From Rubrivivax sp. (GTDB lineage Bacteria; Pseudomonadota; Gammaproteobacteria; Burkholderiales; Burkholderiaceae_C): a stretch of 61,521 bases of DNA. Positions 24,714-33,346 of the stretch are shown here, one piece after another; the first letter of the stretch is position 1, and each line of letters begins with the position of its first letter. The notes under the pieces are model-generated. The model did no database searches, was not told where the DNA came from, and worked only from the letters and a program-made list of their open reading frames with translations. The translations under genes and the position numbers were made by a program. Location of the stretch: the NCBI GenBank assembly GCA_018780805.1, contig JADMJD010000016.1, positions 1 through 61,521 of the forward strand, given 5' to 3'.

Positions 24714-27008
24714 ATGACGCCGACGAACATGCGCCTGATGGCCCGGTGGGCTGCGCTGGCGGTGCTGGCGGTCGCGCTGCCGGCCACTGCACAGCCGGTG
24801 AAGCTGGGGGCGGGCACCTACTTCCTGTCGCCCAAGGCCGGTGACAAATCCGTGCCGCCTGCACCCTTCCGCACCGAGGCCATGCTGCAGCGCGCCGCGC
24901 CCACCAGCCAGTGGTACTCGACGCTGGTCTTCAACCCCAAGCCCGAAGCCATCTTCGTGCAGCCGATCACCGTGAAGACCACGCCGGCGGGTCTGGAATT
25001 TGCGCTGCCGTCCAAGGAAACCGTGACCAGCGTGCGCCAGGACGTCGAGATCCGCTACCCGCACCGCGACCCCTTGCTGATCACGCCGCTGGCCTTCGAG
25101 CCCGGCATCGCCAAGCTGGCCAATGCCGACGACTGGTCCATCGACATCTCGATGGCGCGCGGCGCCGACGACATGCGCACCACGGTGGCCCGGGGCCACC
25201 CGTATGCGGCCATCCGGCTGACGCGGGGCGATGTGCGCGTGCGGCTGCCGGCCGCTGGCGAACGCCTGCACGTTGCCGCCGATGCACGGGCGCTGGCCCT
25301 GCAGGTGGGTGGCAAGGCCTACGCGCTGTTCGGCCCCACCGGCGTGAAGTGGGAGCAGGCCTCGCCCACGGAGTGGATTGCCCGGATGCCGGCGGGGGCA
25401 GGCTACCTGTCGGTGGCGGGCCTGCCCGATGCCAAGGCCGAGACGCTGGCGCTGTTCACGCGCCATGCCTACGCCTTCATCCGCCAGACGCGTGTGGCCT
25501 GGCGCTACGACGAGGCCGCCAGCAAGGTCGAGACCACCTTCACCGCCAGCACCCAGGTGATGGAAGGCCCGGACAACGGCCCGCTGCTGGGCCTGTACCC
25601 GCACCAGTGGTTCCGCAACGCGGCGGTCGAGGGCAAGCTGGGCCCGGCCTTCAACACCGTGCGTGGGCAACTCCGCCTGCTGCCCGCCGCGCAGTTCAGC
25701 ACCACCACCACCTTCAACGGCTTCGTGCCCTATTGGCCCGGCATCACCGCGTCCCCGCGGCTGGACCAGCTGAAGGACGTGATGCAGAAGGACCTGGCCA
25801 CCGCTGGCCGCGAACTGCAGCGCGAAGGCCGCAGCGCCTACTGGGCCGGCAAGGGCCTGCAGCGCACACTGAAGCTGGCCGAGGTCTTCGAGCAGCAGGG
25901 CGACCTGGCCAGCCGTGACCGCCTGCTGGACATGCTGAAAAAGCGCGCCGAAGAATGGCTGGGCGGCGACAGCAGCCGTGGCTACGTGCAGCTGGACAAG
26001 TCGCTCGGCGTGGTGAACATCTACCCCGAGGAGTTCTTCGCCGTCACCGAGATCAACGACCACCAGTTCTGGTTCGGCTACTGGATCCGCACCGCGGCCG
26101 AGCTGGCGCTGCGCGACCCGGGCTGGATCGCCAAGGACCGCTGGGGCGGCATGATCGAGCTGCTGATCGCCGACATCGCCACCACCGAGCGGGGCAGGGC
26201 CGACTTCCCCTTCCTGCGCAACTGGGACGCCTACGAGGCGCACACCTGGGCCAACGGCATCGGTGTGGGCGAGTTCGGCAACAACAACGAAAGTTCGTCC
26301 GAGGCCATCAACGCCTGGGCCGGGCTGATCCTGTGGGGCGAGGTCACGGGCAACAAGTCGCTGCGCGACCTGGGCATCTACCTCTACACCAACGAGATCG
26401 AGGCCATCAACCACTACTGGTTCGACATCCACGGCCTGGTGTTCGCGCCCGAGTACAAAAACGCCGAGGTCAGCCAGGTCTTCGGCGGCATGTACCGGCA
26501 CGACACCTGGTGGATCGACGACCCGCGCCAGATCAAGGGCATCAACCTGCTGCCCGTGACCACCGCGCACACCTACATGGGGCGCGACCCGGCCTTCGTC
26601 AAACGCAGCCTGGCCACGCTGCCGGCCGAGACCGCGCTGTGGAACCGCATCGCCAAGAAACCCAGCCCGCCGCCGCCCAAGGACATCTGGCAGGACATCT
26701 TCGCGATGTACCTGGCGCTGGCCGACCCGGCCCAGGCGCTGGCCACCTGGGAGCGTTGGGGCTCGGTGGAACTGGGCGCGTCGCGCAGCTACACGCTGGC
26801 CTTCATGCTCAACCTGGACGGCATGGGCACGCCCGACTTCAGCGTCACGGCCAACACGCCGCTGCACGCGGTGTTCAAGCGTGCCGACGGCAGCCGCAGC
26901 TACCTGGCCTTCAACGCCCGCCCCACGCCGCTGGAGGTGAGCTTCAGCGACGGCCAGCGGCTGACGGTGGCACCAGGCACGCTGGGCCGCGCCACAGCAG
27001 CCCGCTGA
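24714..27008 (+). CDS. GH81 endo-beta-1,3-glucanase, secreted
   Basis: 764 aa. ATG 24714 follows GAAGGGGA and starts a signal peptide (RLMARWAALAVLAVALPATA, then Q). GH81 hallmarks: TSQWYSTLVF near the N-terminus, YPHQWFRNA, the active-site block DHQFWFGYWIRTAAELA, and NNNESSSEAINAW holding the conserved glutamates 526 and 530. GH81 enzymes are inverting endo-beta-1,3-glucanases acting on laminarin, curdlan and fungal walls. Being exported, it should make the first cuts in the polymer. An in-frame ORF extension upstream of 24714 crosses operator 3 and is not translated in my view. Transcribed divergently from the porin operon. Confidence 0.93.
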   Translation: MTPTNMRLMARWAALAVLAVALPATAQPVKLGAGTYFLSPKAGDKSVPPAPFRTEAMLQRAAPTSQWYSTLVFNPKPEAIFVQPITVKTTPAGLEFALPSKETVTSVRQDVEIRYPHRDPLLITPLAFEPGIAKLANADDWSIDISMARGADDMRTTVARGHPYAAIRLTRGDVRVRLPAAGERLHVAADARALALQVGGKAYALFGPTGVKWEQASPTEWIARMPAGAGYLSVAGLPDAKAETLALFTRHAYAFIRQTRVAWRYDEAASKVETTFTASTQVMEGPDNGPLLGLYPHQWFRNAAVEGKLGPAFNTVRGQLRLLPAAQFSTTTTFNGFVPYWPGITASPRLDQLKDVMQKDLATAGRELQREGRSAYWAGKGLQRTLKLAEVFEQQGDLASRDRLLDMLKKRAEEWLGGDSSRGYVQLDKSLGVVNIYPEEFFAVTEINDHQFWFGYWIRTAAELALRDPGWIAKDRWGGMIELLIADIATTERGRADFPFLRNWDAYEAHTWANGIGVGEFGNNNESSSEAINAWAGLILWGEVTGNKSLRDLGIYLYTNEIEAINHYWFDIHGLVFAPEYKNAEVSQVFGGMYRHDTWWIDDPRQIKGINLLPVTTAHTYMGRDPAFVKRSLATLPAETALWNRIAKKPSPPPPKDIWQDIFAMYLALADPAQALATWERWGSVELGASRSYTLAFMLNLDGMGTPDFSVTANTPLHAVFKRADGSRSYLAFNARPTPLEVSFSDGQRLTVAPGTLGRATAAR

Positions 27009-27046
27009 GCACGCATCGCTACGGGTAAGCCAGGGGCTGCATGTCC

Positions 27047-27076
27047 TTGCCAAGCCCAGCCGCCGCTGCGCATACT
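27047..27076 (+). promoter_or_regulatory. Predicted promoter for the glucan-binding lipoprotein gene
   Basis: TTGCCA (27047-27052), 18-base spacer, CATACT (27071-27076), then operator 4 two bases later; same layout as the GH1 promoter. Confidence 0.6.
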
Positions 27077-27078
27077 TG

Positions 27079-27092
27079 TGAAAGCGCTTTCA
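27079..27092. promoter_or_regulatory. LacI-type operator 4
   Basis: Perfect TGAAAGCGCTTTCA, 69 bases upstream of the lipoprotein ATG and directly after its -10 box. Confidence 0.85.
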
Positions 27093-27161
27093 AACATGCT
27101 GTCTCTGCACCACCTGCTGCTGCACCAACGAGCCGCGACACCCTCACCAGGATCTACCGCC

Positions 27162-29297
27162 ATGAAGCCTTGCACCTTGTCTAGAACCTCCCTGTCCCTG
27201 GCCAGTGTCGCGGTGCTGCTCGCCGCCTGCGGCGGTGGCAGTGGTGAAGCGCCGCCCACCTCACCCGGCGGCGCGGCCGACACCACTGGCCCGGTGGTCA
27301 CGATCACCGACAGCGTGATCGACGCCACCGCGACGGGCGACGTCACCTTCAGCTTCACCTTCAACGAAGACGTCGGCACCAGCTTCACGATCGACGATGT
27401 GGCGGTGACCGGCGGCACCAAGGGCGCCTTCACCCGCGAAAGCGGCACCCGCGCCACGCTGGTGGTGAGCCCCATGCCCAACAGCAGCGGCACGCTGGAG
27501 ATCAGCGTGGCCGCTGGCGCTGCGCTGGACGCCGTGGGCAACGGCAACGCCGCCACCAGCGCGCAGCAGGCCTATGCCACGGCCGTGCGCACGCAGATGA
27601 GCCTGCCGGTGAGCTTTGACGCCACCGACGTGGGCTACGGCCTGGCGGGCTTTGGCGGCGCCGAGGCGTCCAGCATCGTCGCTGACCCGACCGATGCCAC
27701 GAACATGGTGGCCCGCGTCGTGCGCGCCGCCGGTGCCGAGGTCTACGCCGGCACCACGGTGACCACCACCAACGCGTCCAACGTGCAGTTGGGCTTCGCC
27801 ACCAGGATCCCGTTCACCGCCAACGACACGCAGATGTCGGTCCGTGTGTGGTCGCCCGATGCCGGCATCCCTGTGCGGCTGAAGGTGGAAGACTTTGCCG
27901 ACCCTACCCGCTCGGTCGAGACCGAGGCCACCGTGACCACGGCCGCCGGCTGGCAGACGCTGAGCTTCAACTTCGCCAACCAGGCGGCGGGCACGGCCGC
28001 GCTGAACCTGGCCTACAACTACAACAAGGCCACCATCTTCTTTGACTTCGGCCGCGCGCAAGCCAACGCGGTGCAGAAGACGTACTACTTCGACGACCTG
28101 GCGTTTGTGTCCGGTGGCACAGGCGGCGGTGGCGGTGGTGGCGGCAGCTGCGGCACGACCGAACCCACCTGCGCGCCGACCACGGCCATCCCCACCGGCG
28201 CCATCGTGATCTACAGCGATGCGGCGGTGGTGGCCGGCATCGACACCTTCCCGGTCTGGGGCCAGAGCCCGCCGGTGGTGGGCAGCGAGCCCACGATCGC
28301 AGGCAACAAGTCGCTGAAGTACACCTTCGGTGCGCTCTACCAGGGCATCGACTGGGCCGGCAGCCCGCAGGACGTGACCGGCAAGGCCCAGGTGCACCTG
28401 GACGTGTGGTCGGCCGACGTCACCAGCATCAAGGTGTCGTTGATCGGCGGCGGTTCTGAGAACGCCGTCACCCGCACCCTGACACCCGGCACCTGGAACA
28501 GCCTGGACATCGACCTGAGCCAGTACACGTCACCCGACAAGTCGCGCATCATCCAGATGAAGCTGGAGCCCGGCAACGCCGGCACGATCTACGTCGACAA
28601 CATCTACTTCCATGGCACGGCCACGGGCGGTGGGGGCGGCACCGGCGTCTTCAGCGGCGGCATCTTTGCCAGCGACTACATGGGCAACCTGGGCGCCAAC
28701 ACCGCGATGTCGGACAAGGGTGGCAGCGTCGGCTTCTTCCTGGACCCGCGGCTGTTTGCCAACAAGGCCTTCGACGCGGGCGATGTCTGCGGCTCGGTCT
28801 GCAACCCGGGCGGTGTCTACAACTTCTACTACGGCATCGGCAAGCTGACGCCGGCCTTGACCGACGCCTACTTCGGTGCCTTCGTCAATGCGCCGGGCAA
28901 CGGCAGCGCGGACGCCTCGGCCTACTCGAAGATCAAGCTGAAGTTCTGGGGTGATGCCGAGTCCTGGGAGAAGAGCAACTTCACCGCGCAGGTCGACGTG
29001 ATCGTGCAGGGCCCGGCCAACGCCGCGTGCACCAACGGCGCGGGCCGCCCGGAACTGACCCGGGCCGTGACGGCGCAGAAGATCGGCGCCGGCTCGGAGT
29101 ACCTGATCAACAAGACAGACTTCGTGCTGACCGAGAGCTGCGGCGGGGCCTATACCGTCAACAGTGTGTGGTCGTCCATCGGTGCCGTGGTGGTGCGCTT
29201 GTCCGGCAACAACCTGCAGTACCTGAACTCGGTGCCCAGCACGCCGGTGTCGTTCCCGACCTTCATCAACATGGGGCCGATCTCCTTCGTCAACTGA
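27162..29297 (+). CDS. Multidomain glucan-binding lipoprotein (putative)
   Basis: 711 aa with lipobox LLAAC (Cys23) followed by Gly/Ser-rich sequence. Domains by eye: an Ig-like fold (about 38-145; VVTITDSVIDATATGDVTF), a carbohydrate-binding-like beta-sandwich (about 155-315), a Gly8 linker, a second sandwich (about 335-485), another Gly linker, and a C-terminal beta-rich domain (about 500-711). No catalytic motif is seen. Its own operator and promoter place it in the glucan regulon; a surface or periplasmic glucan-capture role is likely. ATG 27162 follows a weak AGGA; the longer in-frame ORF would read through the operator. Confidence 0.75.
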   Translation: MKPCTLSRTSLSLASVAVLLAACGGGSGEAPPTSPGGAADTTGPVVTITDSVIDATATGDVTFSFTFNEDVGTSFTIDDVAVTGGTKGAFTRESGTRATLVVSPMPNSSGTLEISVAAGAALDAVGNGNAATSAQQAYATAVRTQMSLPVSFDATDVGYGLAGFGGAEASSIVADPTDATNMVARVVRAAGAEVYAGTTVTTTNASNVQLGFATRIPFTANDTQMSVRVWSPDAGIPVRLKVEDFADPTRSVETEATVTTAAGWQTLSFNFANQAAGTAALNLAYNYNKATIFFDFGRAQANAVQKTYYFDDLAFVSGGTGGGGGGGGSCGTTEPTCAPTTAIPTGAIVIYSDAAVVAGIDTFPVWGQSPPVVGSEPTIAGNKSLKYTFGALYQGIDWAGSPQDVTGKAQVHLDVWSADVTSIKVSLIGGGSENAVTRTLTPGTWNSLDIDLSQYTSPDKSRIIQMKLEPGNAGTIYVDNIYFHGTATGGGGGTGVFSGGIFASDYMGNLGANTAMSDKGGSVGFFLDPRLFANKAFDAGDVCGSVCNPGGVYNFYYGIGKLTPALTDAYFGAFVNAPGNGSADASAYSKIKLKFWGDAESWEKSNFTAQVDVIVQGPANAACTNGAGRPELTRAVTAQKIGAGSEYLINKTDFVLTESCGGAYTVNSVWSSIGAVVVRLSGNNLQYLNSVPSTPVSFPTFINMGPISFVN

Positions 29298-29314
29298 CCG
29301 CGGCTTTGGCCGAA

Positions 29315-29346
29315 CAGCGGCGCCCTGCGGGGCGCCGCTGTGTTTT
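29315..29346 (+). terminator. Rho-independent terminator after the lipoprotein gene
   Basis: 11-bp GC stem (CAGCGGCGCCC / GGGCGCCGCTG) with a four-base loop, followed by TGTTTT. It sits between convergent genes and ends at the MobA-like stop. Confidence 0.85.
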
Positions 29347-31253
29347 CAGGCTGTGGTCAGCAGAAAGCCTTCGAAGAACGCCGCCAGCGCGGCGTGTGCC
29401 TGCAGCGGCAGCACATGTGCCACATGCTGGTCCGGCCGCACGACGACGACGCAGCCGGCCGTGCGGTCCACACCGCGCATCGCGAAGATGTCGTCGCCGC
29501 CCTTCAGGTCGGCGCAGAACACCTTCTCGTAGTCGCACAGCCGGTAGCGGCCCACAGGCGGGCGCAGCAACGTGGGCATGGCGCCGAAGTCCAGGTCGCG
29601 AAAGGCGGGCTGGAAGACCGCGCGGGTGTCGATGACCGCGTCGATGTCTTCGCCCGGCGCGGTGTGGCGGCGCAATGGCGAGGCTGCGTCGTGTTCCAGC
29701 CAGTCGCACAGCGTGGCCACCGGGCCGCCGGCGGCCCCGGCATCGCCGGCTGGTGCAAAGAGGAAGAGCCGCCAGCGTGCGTCGGCTTCGATGCAGTGGC
29801 CCAAGTGCATCGGCCGGGCATCGGCCAGTCGCACCACAGGGGCGGAGTGCAGGCGCTTGCCGAGCTCGAAGCCGCGGGCCAGGTGCTGGTGTGTCGCCGG
29901 GCCCGTCAGCGCGCTGTGTTCGTACTGCACCGTCAGTCCGCAGGTGAAGGGCAGGTTGTTGACGAAGGCGCGTGCCACGCGCGGCAAGGTGTCGGGCGCC
30001 TCGTCTTCGGCGCGTGCGCCCACCACGCGCGCCCACTCGTGGTCAAAGTCCACCAGTGCCTTGGCCGCCGCCCGGCGCTCGCCGGAGTAGCTGTGCAGCA
30101 GGGCGGGACCGGCGCGGCCGGTCAGCACGCTCACCAGCTTCCAGCCCAGGTTGAAGGTGTCGCCCATCGACACGTTCATGCCCTGGCCGGCCTTGGGGCT
30201 GTGCGTGTGGCAGGCGTCACCGGCCAGCATCACGCGCGGTGTGCGCGTGGCCACCTGTGCCGGTGGCACGTCGTCGAACTTGTCGGTCAGGCGGTGGCCG
30301 ATCTCGTAGAGGGACCACCAGACCACCTCCTTCACGTCCAGCGTGAAGGGCTGCAGGATGCGCTGTGCCTTGGCGATGATGTCGCTGGCGTCCAGCCCGC
30401 GGTCGGCCACACGCTCTTGTTCACCGAGCTGGTCCATCTCCACATACAGCCGCACCAGGTGGCCGCCTTCGCGCGGCAGCACCATCAGCGTGCCGTGGTC
30501 CAACGAGCGCACGAAGGACTTCATGCGCCAGTCCGGGAAGTCGGTCACGGCCAGCAGGTCGATCACGCCCCAGGCCTGGTGCGCTGCATCGCCGTGCAGC
30601 GCACCGCCGATGGCACGGCGCACCGCCGAGCGGGCACCGTCGCAGCCGACCACGTAGTTCGCGCGCACCTGCGCGGTCTGGCCCTCTCGGCCCGGGGCCG
30701 TGTGTTCCAGCGTCACGGTCACGGGGTGGTCGCTGGTGTGCGGGTCCACCACCAGGTCCACCACCTTCAGGCCGTAGTCCGGCGCCAGCCGGCTGGGTGC
30801 GTTTTTCATGATGTCCAGGAACATGTCGTGCACGCGGGCCTGGTTGATCAGCACGTGCGGCATCTCGGAGATGCCGTCGGGCACGTCCTGCACACGGGCC
30901 ACGCGGCTCAGCGGCGATTCAGCGCTAGGCGCCCAGAACGTGGCCTCGTTGATCCACACGGCCTCGCGCTTGAACTTCTCCGCGAACCCGAAGGCCTGGA
31001 ACATCTCCATCGAGCGCACGCTGATGCCGTCGGCCTGGCCTTTTTCCATCGGCCCCAGCTTCGGCTCGACCACCAGGGTGCGGATCTGCGGCACGCGCGC
31101 CAGCTGCGCCGCCAGGCACAGCCCGGCCGGCCCGGTGCCGGCGATCAGCACGTCCACCGTGGCCGGCAGCGGGCTGCCCGGCACGCGGTGGCCGGGCGCG
31201 GCGGAGTGCACATCAGGGTCCCCGGGTTGAAAGCCGTTCAGGTGGTATTGCAT
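29346..31253 (-). CDS. mobA: 3-hydroxybenzoate 4-monooxygenase (MobA-like)
   Basis: 635-aa FAD- and NAD(P)H-dependent aromatic hydroxylase of the phenol 2-monooxygenase fold. It has the Rossmann motif (GTGPAGLCLAAQLA), the DG motif VVGCDGARSAVRRAIG, the GD motif LAGDACHTHSPKAGQGMN, and a thioredoxin-like C-terminal domain ending PDQHVAHVLPL. Length and many segments (MQYHLNGFQPG, GPMEKGQADGISVRSMEMF) match Comamonas MobA as I recall it, which converts 3-hydroxybenzoate to protocatechuate. AGGAGA lies six bases before the ATG. The 18-bp palindrome upstream suggests regulated expression. No protocatechuate ring-cleavage genes are in the window. Confidence 0.85.
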   Translation of the reverse strand: MQYHLNGFQPGDPDVHSAAPGHRVPGSPLPATVDVLIAGTGPAGLCLAAQLARVPQIRTLVVEPKLGPMEKGQADGISVRSMEMFQAFGFAEKFKREAVWINEATFWAPSAESPLSRVARVQDVPDGISEMPHVLINQARVHDMFLDIMKNAPSRLAPDYGLKVVDLVVDPHTSDHPVTVTLEHTAPGREGQTAQVRANYVVGCDGARSAVRRAIGGALHGDAAHQAWGVIDLLAVTDFPDWRMKSFVRSLDHGTLMVLPREGGHLVRLYVEMDQLGEQERVADRGLDASDIIAKAQRILQPFTLDVKEVVWWSLYEIGHRLTDKFDDVPPAQVATRTPRVMLAGDACHTHSPKAGQGMNVSMGDTFNLGWKLVSVLTGRAGPALLHSYSGERRAAAKALVDFDHEWARVVGARAEDEAPDTLPRVARAFVNNLPFTCGLTVQYEHSALTGPATHQHLARGFELGKRLHSAPVVRLADARPMHLGHCIEADARWRLFLFAPAGDAGAAGGPVATLCDWLEHDAASPLRRHTAPGEDIDAVIDTRAVFQPAFRDLDFGAMPTLLRPPVGRYRLCDYEKVFCADLKGGDDIFAMRGVDRTAGCVVVVRPDQHVAHVLPLQAHAALAAFFEGFLLTTA

Positions 31254-31287
31254 GCTGTCTCCTGGCCGGCTGTGGTGCCTGCGTTTG

Positions 31288-31305
31288 TCGTCAGTATACT
31301 GACGA
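31288..31305. promoter_or_regulatory. 18-bp perfect palindrome upstream of mobA
   Basis: TCGTCAGTATACTGACGA, centred 43 bases upstream of the mobA ATG, between mobA and the LysR stop. Its symmetry suits a MarR, GntR or TetR-type dimer rather than a LysR protein; the regulator is not identified. Confidence 0.65.
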
Positions 31306-31319
31306 TCAGCATGCGGACG

Positions 31320-32228
31320 TCAACGGTTGTGCAAGACGCTGGCACGCAGGCAGTCCACAAAGGCCTCGCTCGCCGGTGACAGCGAGCGCCCGCGCCGCGT
31401 CACGATGGAGATGCTGCGCTTGACGGTCGGGCCCGTGAGCGGCTTCACCACCAGGTCGGCGTGGCGGGCATCGCGCAGCAAGGCCGAGGGCCAGATGGAC
31501 ACCCCCAGGCCGCTGGCCGTCATCCACATCGCGGTGCTGACAAAGGCCACCTCGTGCGTGATCTGCAGCGGTACACCCGCCTGCGCCGCCACCGCATCCA
31601 GCGTGCGCCGCACACCGTACCCCGGCCGCACCGCGATCAGCGGCACCCCCGCCAGATCGGCCCAGCGCACGCGGCGGCGCTGCGCCAGCGGGTGGCCGGC
31701 CGTGCAGACGATGCACAGCCGGTCTTCGATCAGGGTCTGCAACTCGATCTCCGGGCCCACGCGCTCGGGTGTGCCGATGCCGAACTCGGCCAGCTCACCG
31801 ACGATGCGGCCGACGAACTGGTCGGGCGCGCAGTCGTCGATCACCAGCCGCACATCGGGGTGCTCGCGGCTGAAACGCTGCACCGCCGCCGGCAGCAGTG
31901 CGCTGCCCACGGCGGGTGTCACCGCCAGGTGCACGCTGCCACCGCGCCGGGCCTGCAGCTCGCGTGCCTGGTGGCCCAGCTGCTGCACATCGCGCAGGAT
32001 GCGCTCGGCCAGGCCGATGGCGTCGTGCGCCGCGGCCGTGGGCGCCAGCGCGCGGGCGCGGCGGTCGAACAGCTGCGTGCCCAGCGAGGCCTCCACCTGG
32101 CGGATCAGCACGCTCACCGCCGAGGGGGTGACCGACAGCTGCGCCGCTGCCGGCGCCAGCCCGCGCAGCCGGTACACGGCCACGAAGGCGCGCAGCTGTT
32201 TCAGGCTCAGCAGGTGTTCGATGTCCAT
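31320..32228 (-). CDS. LysR-family transcriptional regulator
   Basis: 302 aa. N-terminal winged helix (LKQLRAFVAVYRLRGLAPAA, then LSVTPSAVSVLIRQVEASLG) and a substrate-binding co-inducer domain (VHLAVTPAVGSALLPA onwards). It lies between the mobA gene, which it may precede in one transcript, and the divergent Bug/TctC-flavin hydroxylase operon. An inverted repeat in the 113-base divergent gap is a candidate binding site. Likely responds to an aromatic acid or pathway intermediate. Confidence 0.92.
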   Translation of the reverse strand: MDIEHLLSLKQLRAFVAVYRLRGLAPAAAQLSVTPSAVSVLIRQVEASLGTQLFDRRARALAPTAAAHDAIGLAERILRDVQQLGHQARELQARRGGSVHLAVTPAVGSALLPAAVQRFSREHPDVRLVIDDCAPDQFVGRIVGELAEFGIGTPERVGPEIELQTLIEDRLCIVCTAGHPLAQRRRVRWADLAGVPLIAVRPGYGVRRTLDAVAAQAGVPLQITHEVAFVSTAMWMTASGLGVSIWPSALLRDARHADLVVKPLTGPTVKRSISIVTRRGRSLSPASEAFVDCLRASVLHNR

Positions 32229-32256
32229 GGGATGTGCTCACTTGAAGCCACTTTGA

Positions 32257-32276
32257 GGAAAGTCAATTTACTTTCC
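32257..32276. promoter_or_regulatory. Candidate LysR binding site
   Basis: GGAAAGT-N6-ACTTTCC, perfect 7-bp arms in the divergent intergenic region between the LysR gene and the TctC-like gene. It is AT-rich relative to its surroundings, as expected of a promoter. Confidence 0.6.
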
Positions 32277-32341
32277 ATTTTCTTCAATGACCGCAACGTG
32301 TCCAATGCGGCGCTGGAGACAACACAGAGGGACATCCCCGC

Positions 32342-33346
32342 ATGACACCACACCGACACCGCATCAGCCGCCGGCTGGCCACCGCCGTGCTGCTGGGCGC
32401 CAGCGCCTTCAGTGGCTTCAGCAGCACCAGCGCCTGGGCCCAGGCCGACTTCCCGAACAAGCCGATCCGCCTGATCGTCACCTTCCCGCCCGGTGGTTCG
32501 ACCGATGTGGTGGTCCGCCTGGTGGCGCCGCGCCTGGGCGAGCGCCTGGGCCAGACCATCGTGGTGGAAAACCGGCCCGGCGCCGGCGGCAACATCGGCC
32601 TGGCCGCGGTGGCGCAGGCGCCGGCCGACGGTTACACGCTGGGCGTCGGCGCGGCCGGCGCGTTGTCGGCCAACGCCAGCCTGTACGCCAAGATGCCTTA
32701 CGACGTGGCGAAAGACTTCGCCCCCGTCTCGCTGCTGGCGCACATCCCCTTCGTGCTGGCGGCGAACCCCTCGTTCACCGGTGAACGTGTCAGCGACGTG
32801 CTGGCGCGCAGCAAACAGGCGTCGGGATCGCTCGCGGTGGGCCACGGCGGCAACGGCACGGCCATGCACCTGTCCATCCAGCTGATCAAGCAGATGGCCA
32901 AGGTCGACATGACCGAGATCGCCTACAAGGGCAGCGGCCCCGCCGCGGTGGACGTGCTGGGCGGCCAGATCCCGCTGGCGCTGGTGGACCTGCCGTCGGC
33001 GCTGCCGCACATCCGCAGCGGCAAGCTGAAAGCACTGGGCGTCACCAGCGATCAGCGCCTGCCCTTCCTGCCGGACGTGCCCACCCTGGCCGAGTCCGGC
33101 CTGCCAGGGTATGCCTCCACCGGCTGGTTCGGTGTCGTCGCGCCGGCGGCCACGCCGCCCGCCGTGCTGGCCAAGCTGCAGGCCGCGCTGGTGGCCGTGC
33201 TGGCCGAGCCGGCGGTGGTGCAGAACGCCCGCAACGCCGGGGTGGAGCTGGCGCCCACCTCGGCCGCAGCCTTCGGCAGCTTCATCCGCAGCGAGACCAC
33301 CAAGTGGGCCGACGTGATCCGCACCTCCGGGACCAAGCTCGAATGA
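32342..33346 (+). CDS. Bug/TctC-family periplasmic solute-binding protein
   Basis: 334 aa. A signal peptide of ~34 residues ends SAWAQA before DFPNKPIRLIVTFPPGGSTD, the classic Bug-family N-terminus; GAGGNIGLAAVAQAPADGYTLG and KGSGPAAVDVLGGQI are further family blocks. These proteins bind carboxylates for TctAB-type transporters, but no tctAB genes are adjacent, which is common in Burkholderiales. It forms an operon with the next gene (ATGA overlap), so its ligand is probably the aromatic or a related acid that the hydroxylase attacks. Confidence 0.9.
   Translation: MTPHRHRISRRLATAVLLGASAFSGFSSTSAWAQADFPNKPIRLIVTFPPGGSTDVVVRLVAPRLGERLGQTIVVENRPGAGGNIGLAAVAQAPADGYTLGVGAAGALSANASLYAKMPYDVAKDFAPVSLLAHIPFVLAANPSFTGERVSDVLARSKQASGSLAVGHGGNGTAMHLSIQLIKQMAKVDMTEIAYKGSGPAAVDVLGGQIPLALVDLPSALPHIRSGKLKALGVTSDQRLPFLPDVPTLAESGLPGYASTGWFGVVAPAATPPAVLAKLQAALVAVLAEPAVVQNARNAGVELAPTSAAAFGSFIRSETTKWADVIRTSGTKLE

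Noticed and set aside
24666..27053. 795-aa open frame antisense to GH81
   Set aside because: Same low-complexity shadow composition; the GH81 strand has signal peptide, ribosome binding site and catalytic motifs.
29340..31379. 679-aa plus-strand frame opposite mobA
   Set aside because: Shadow of the MobA-like coding strand, which matches a known family along its full length.
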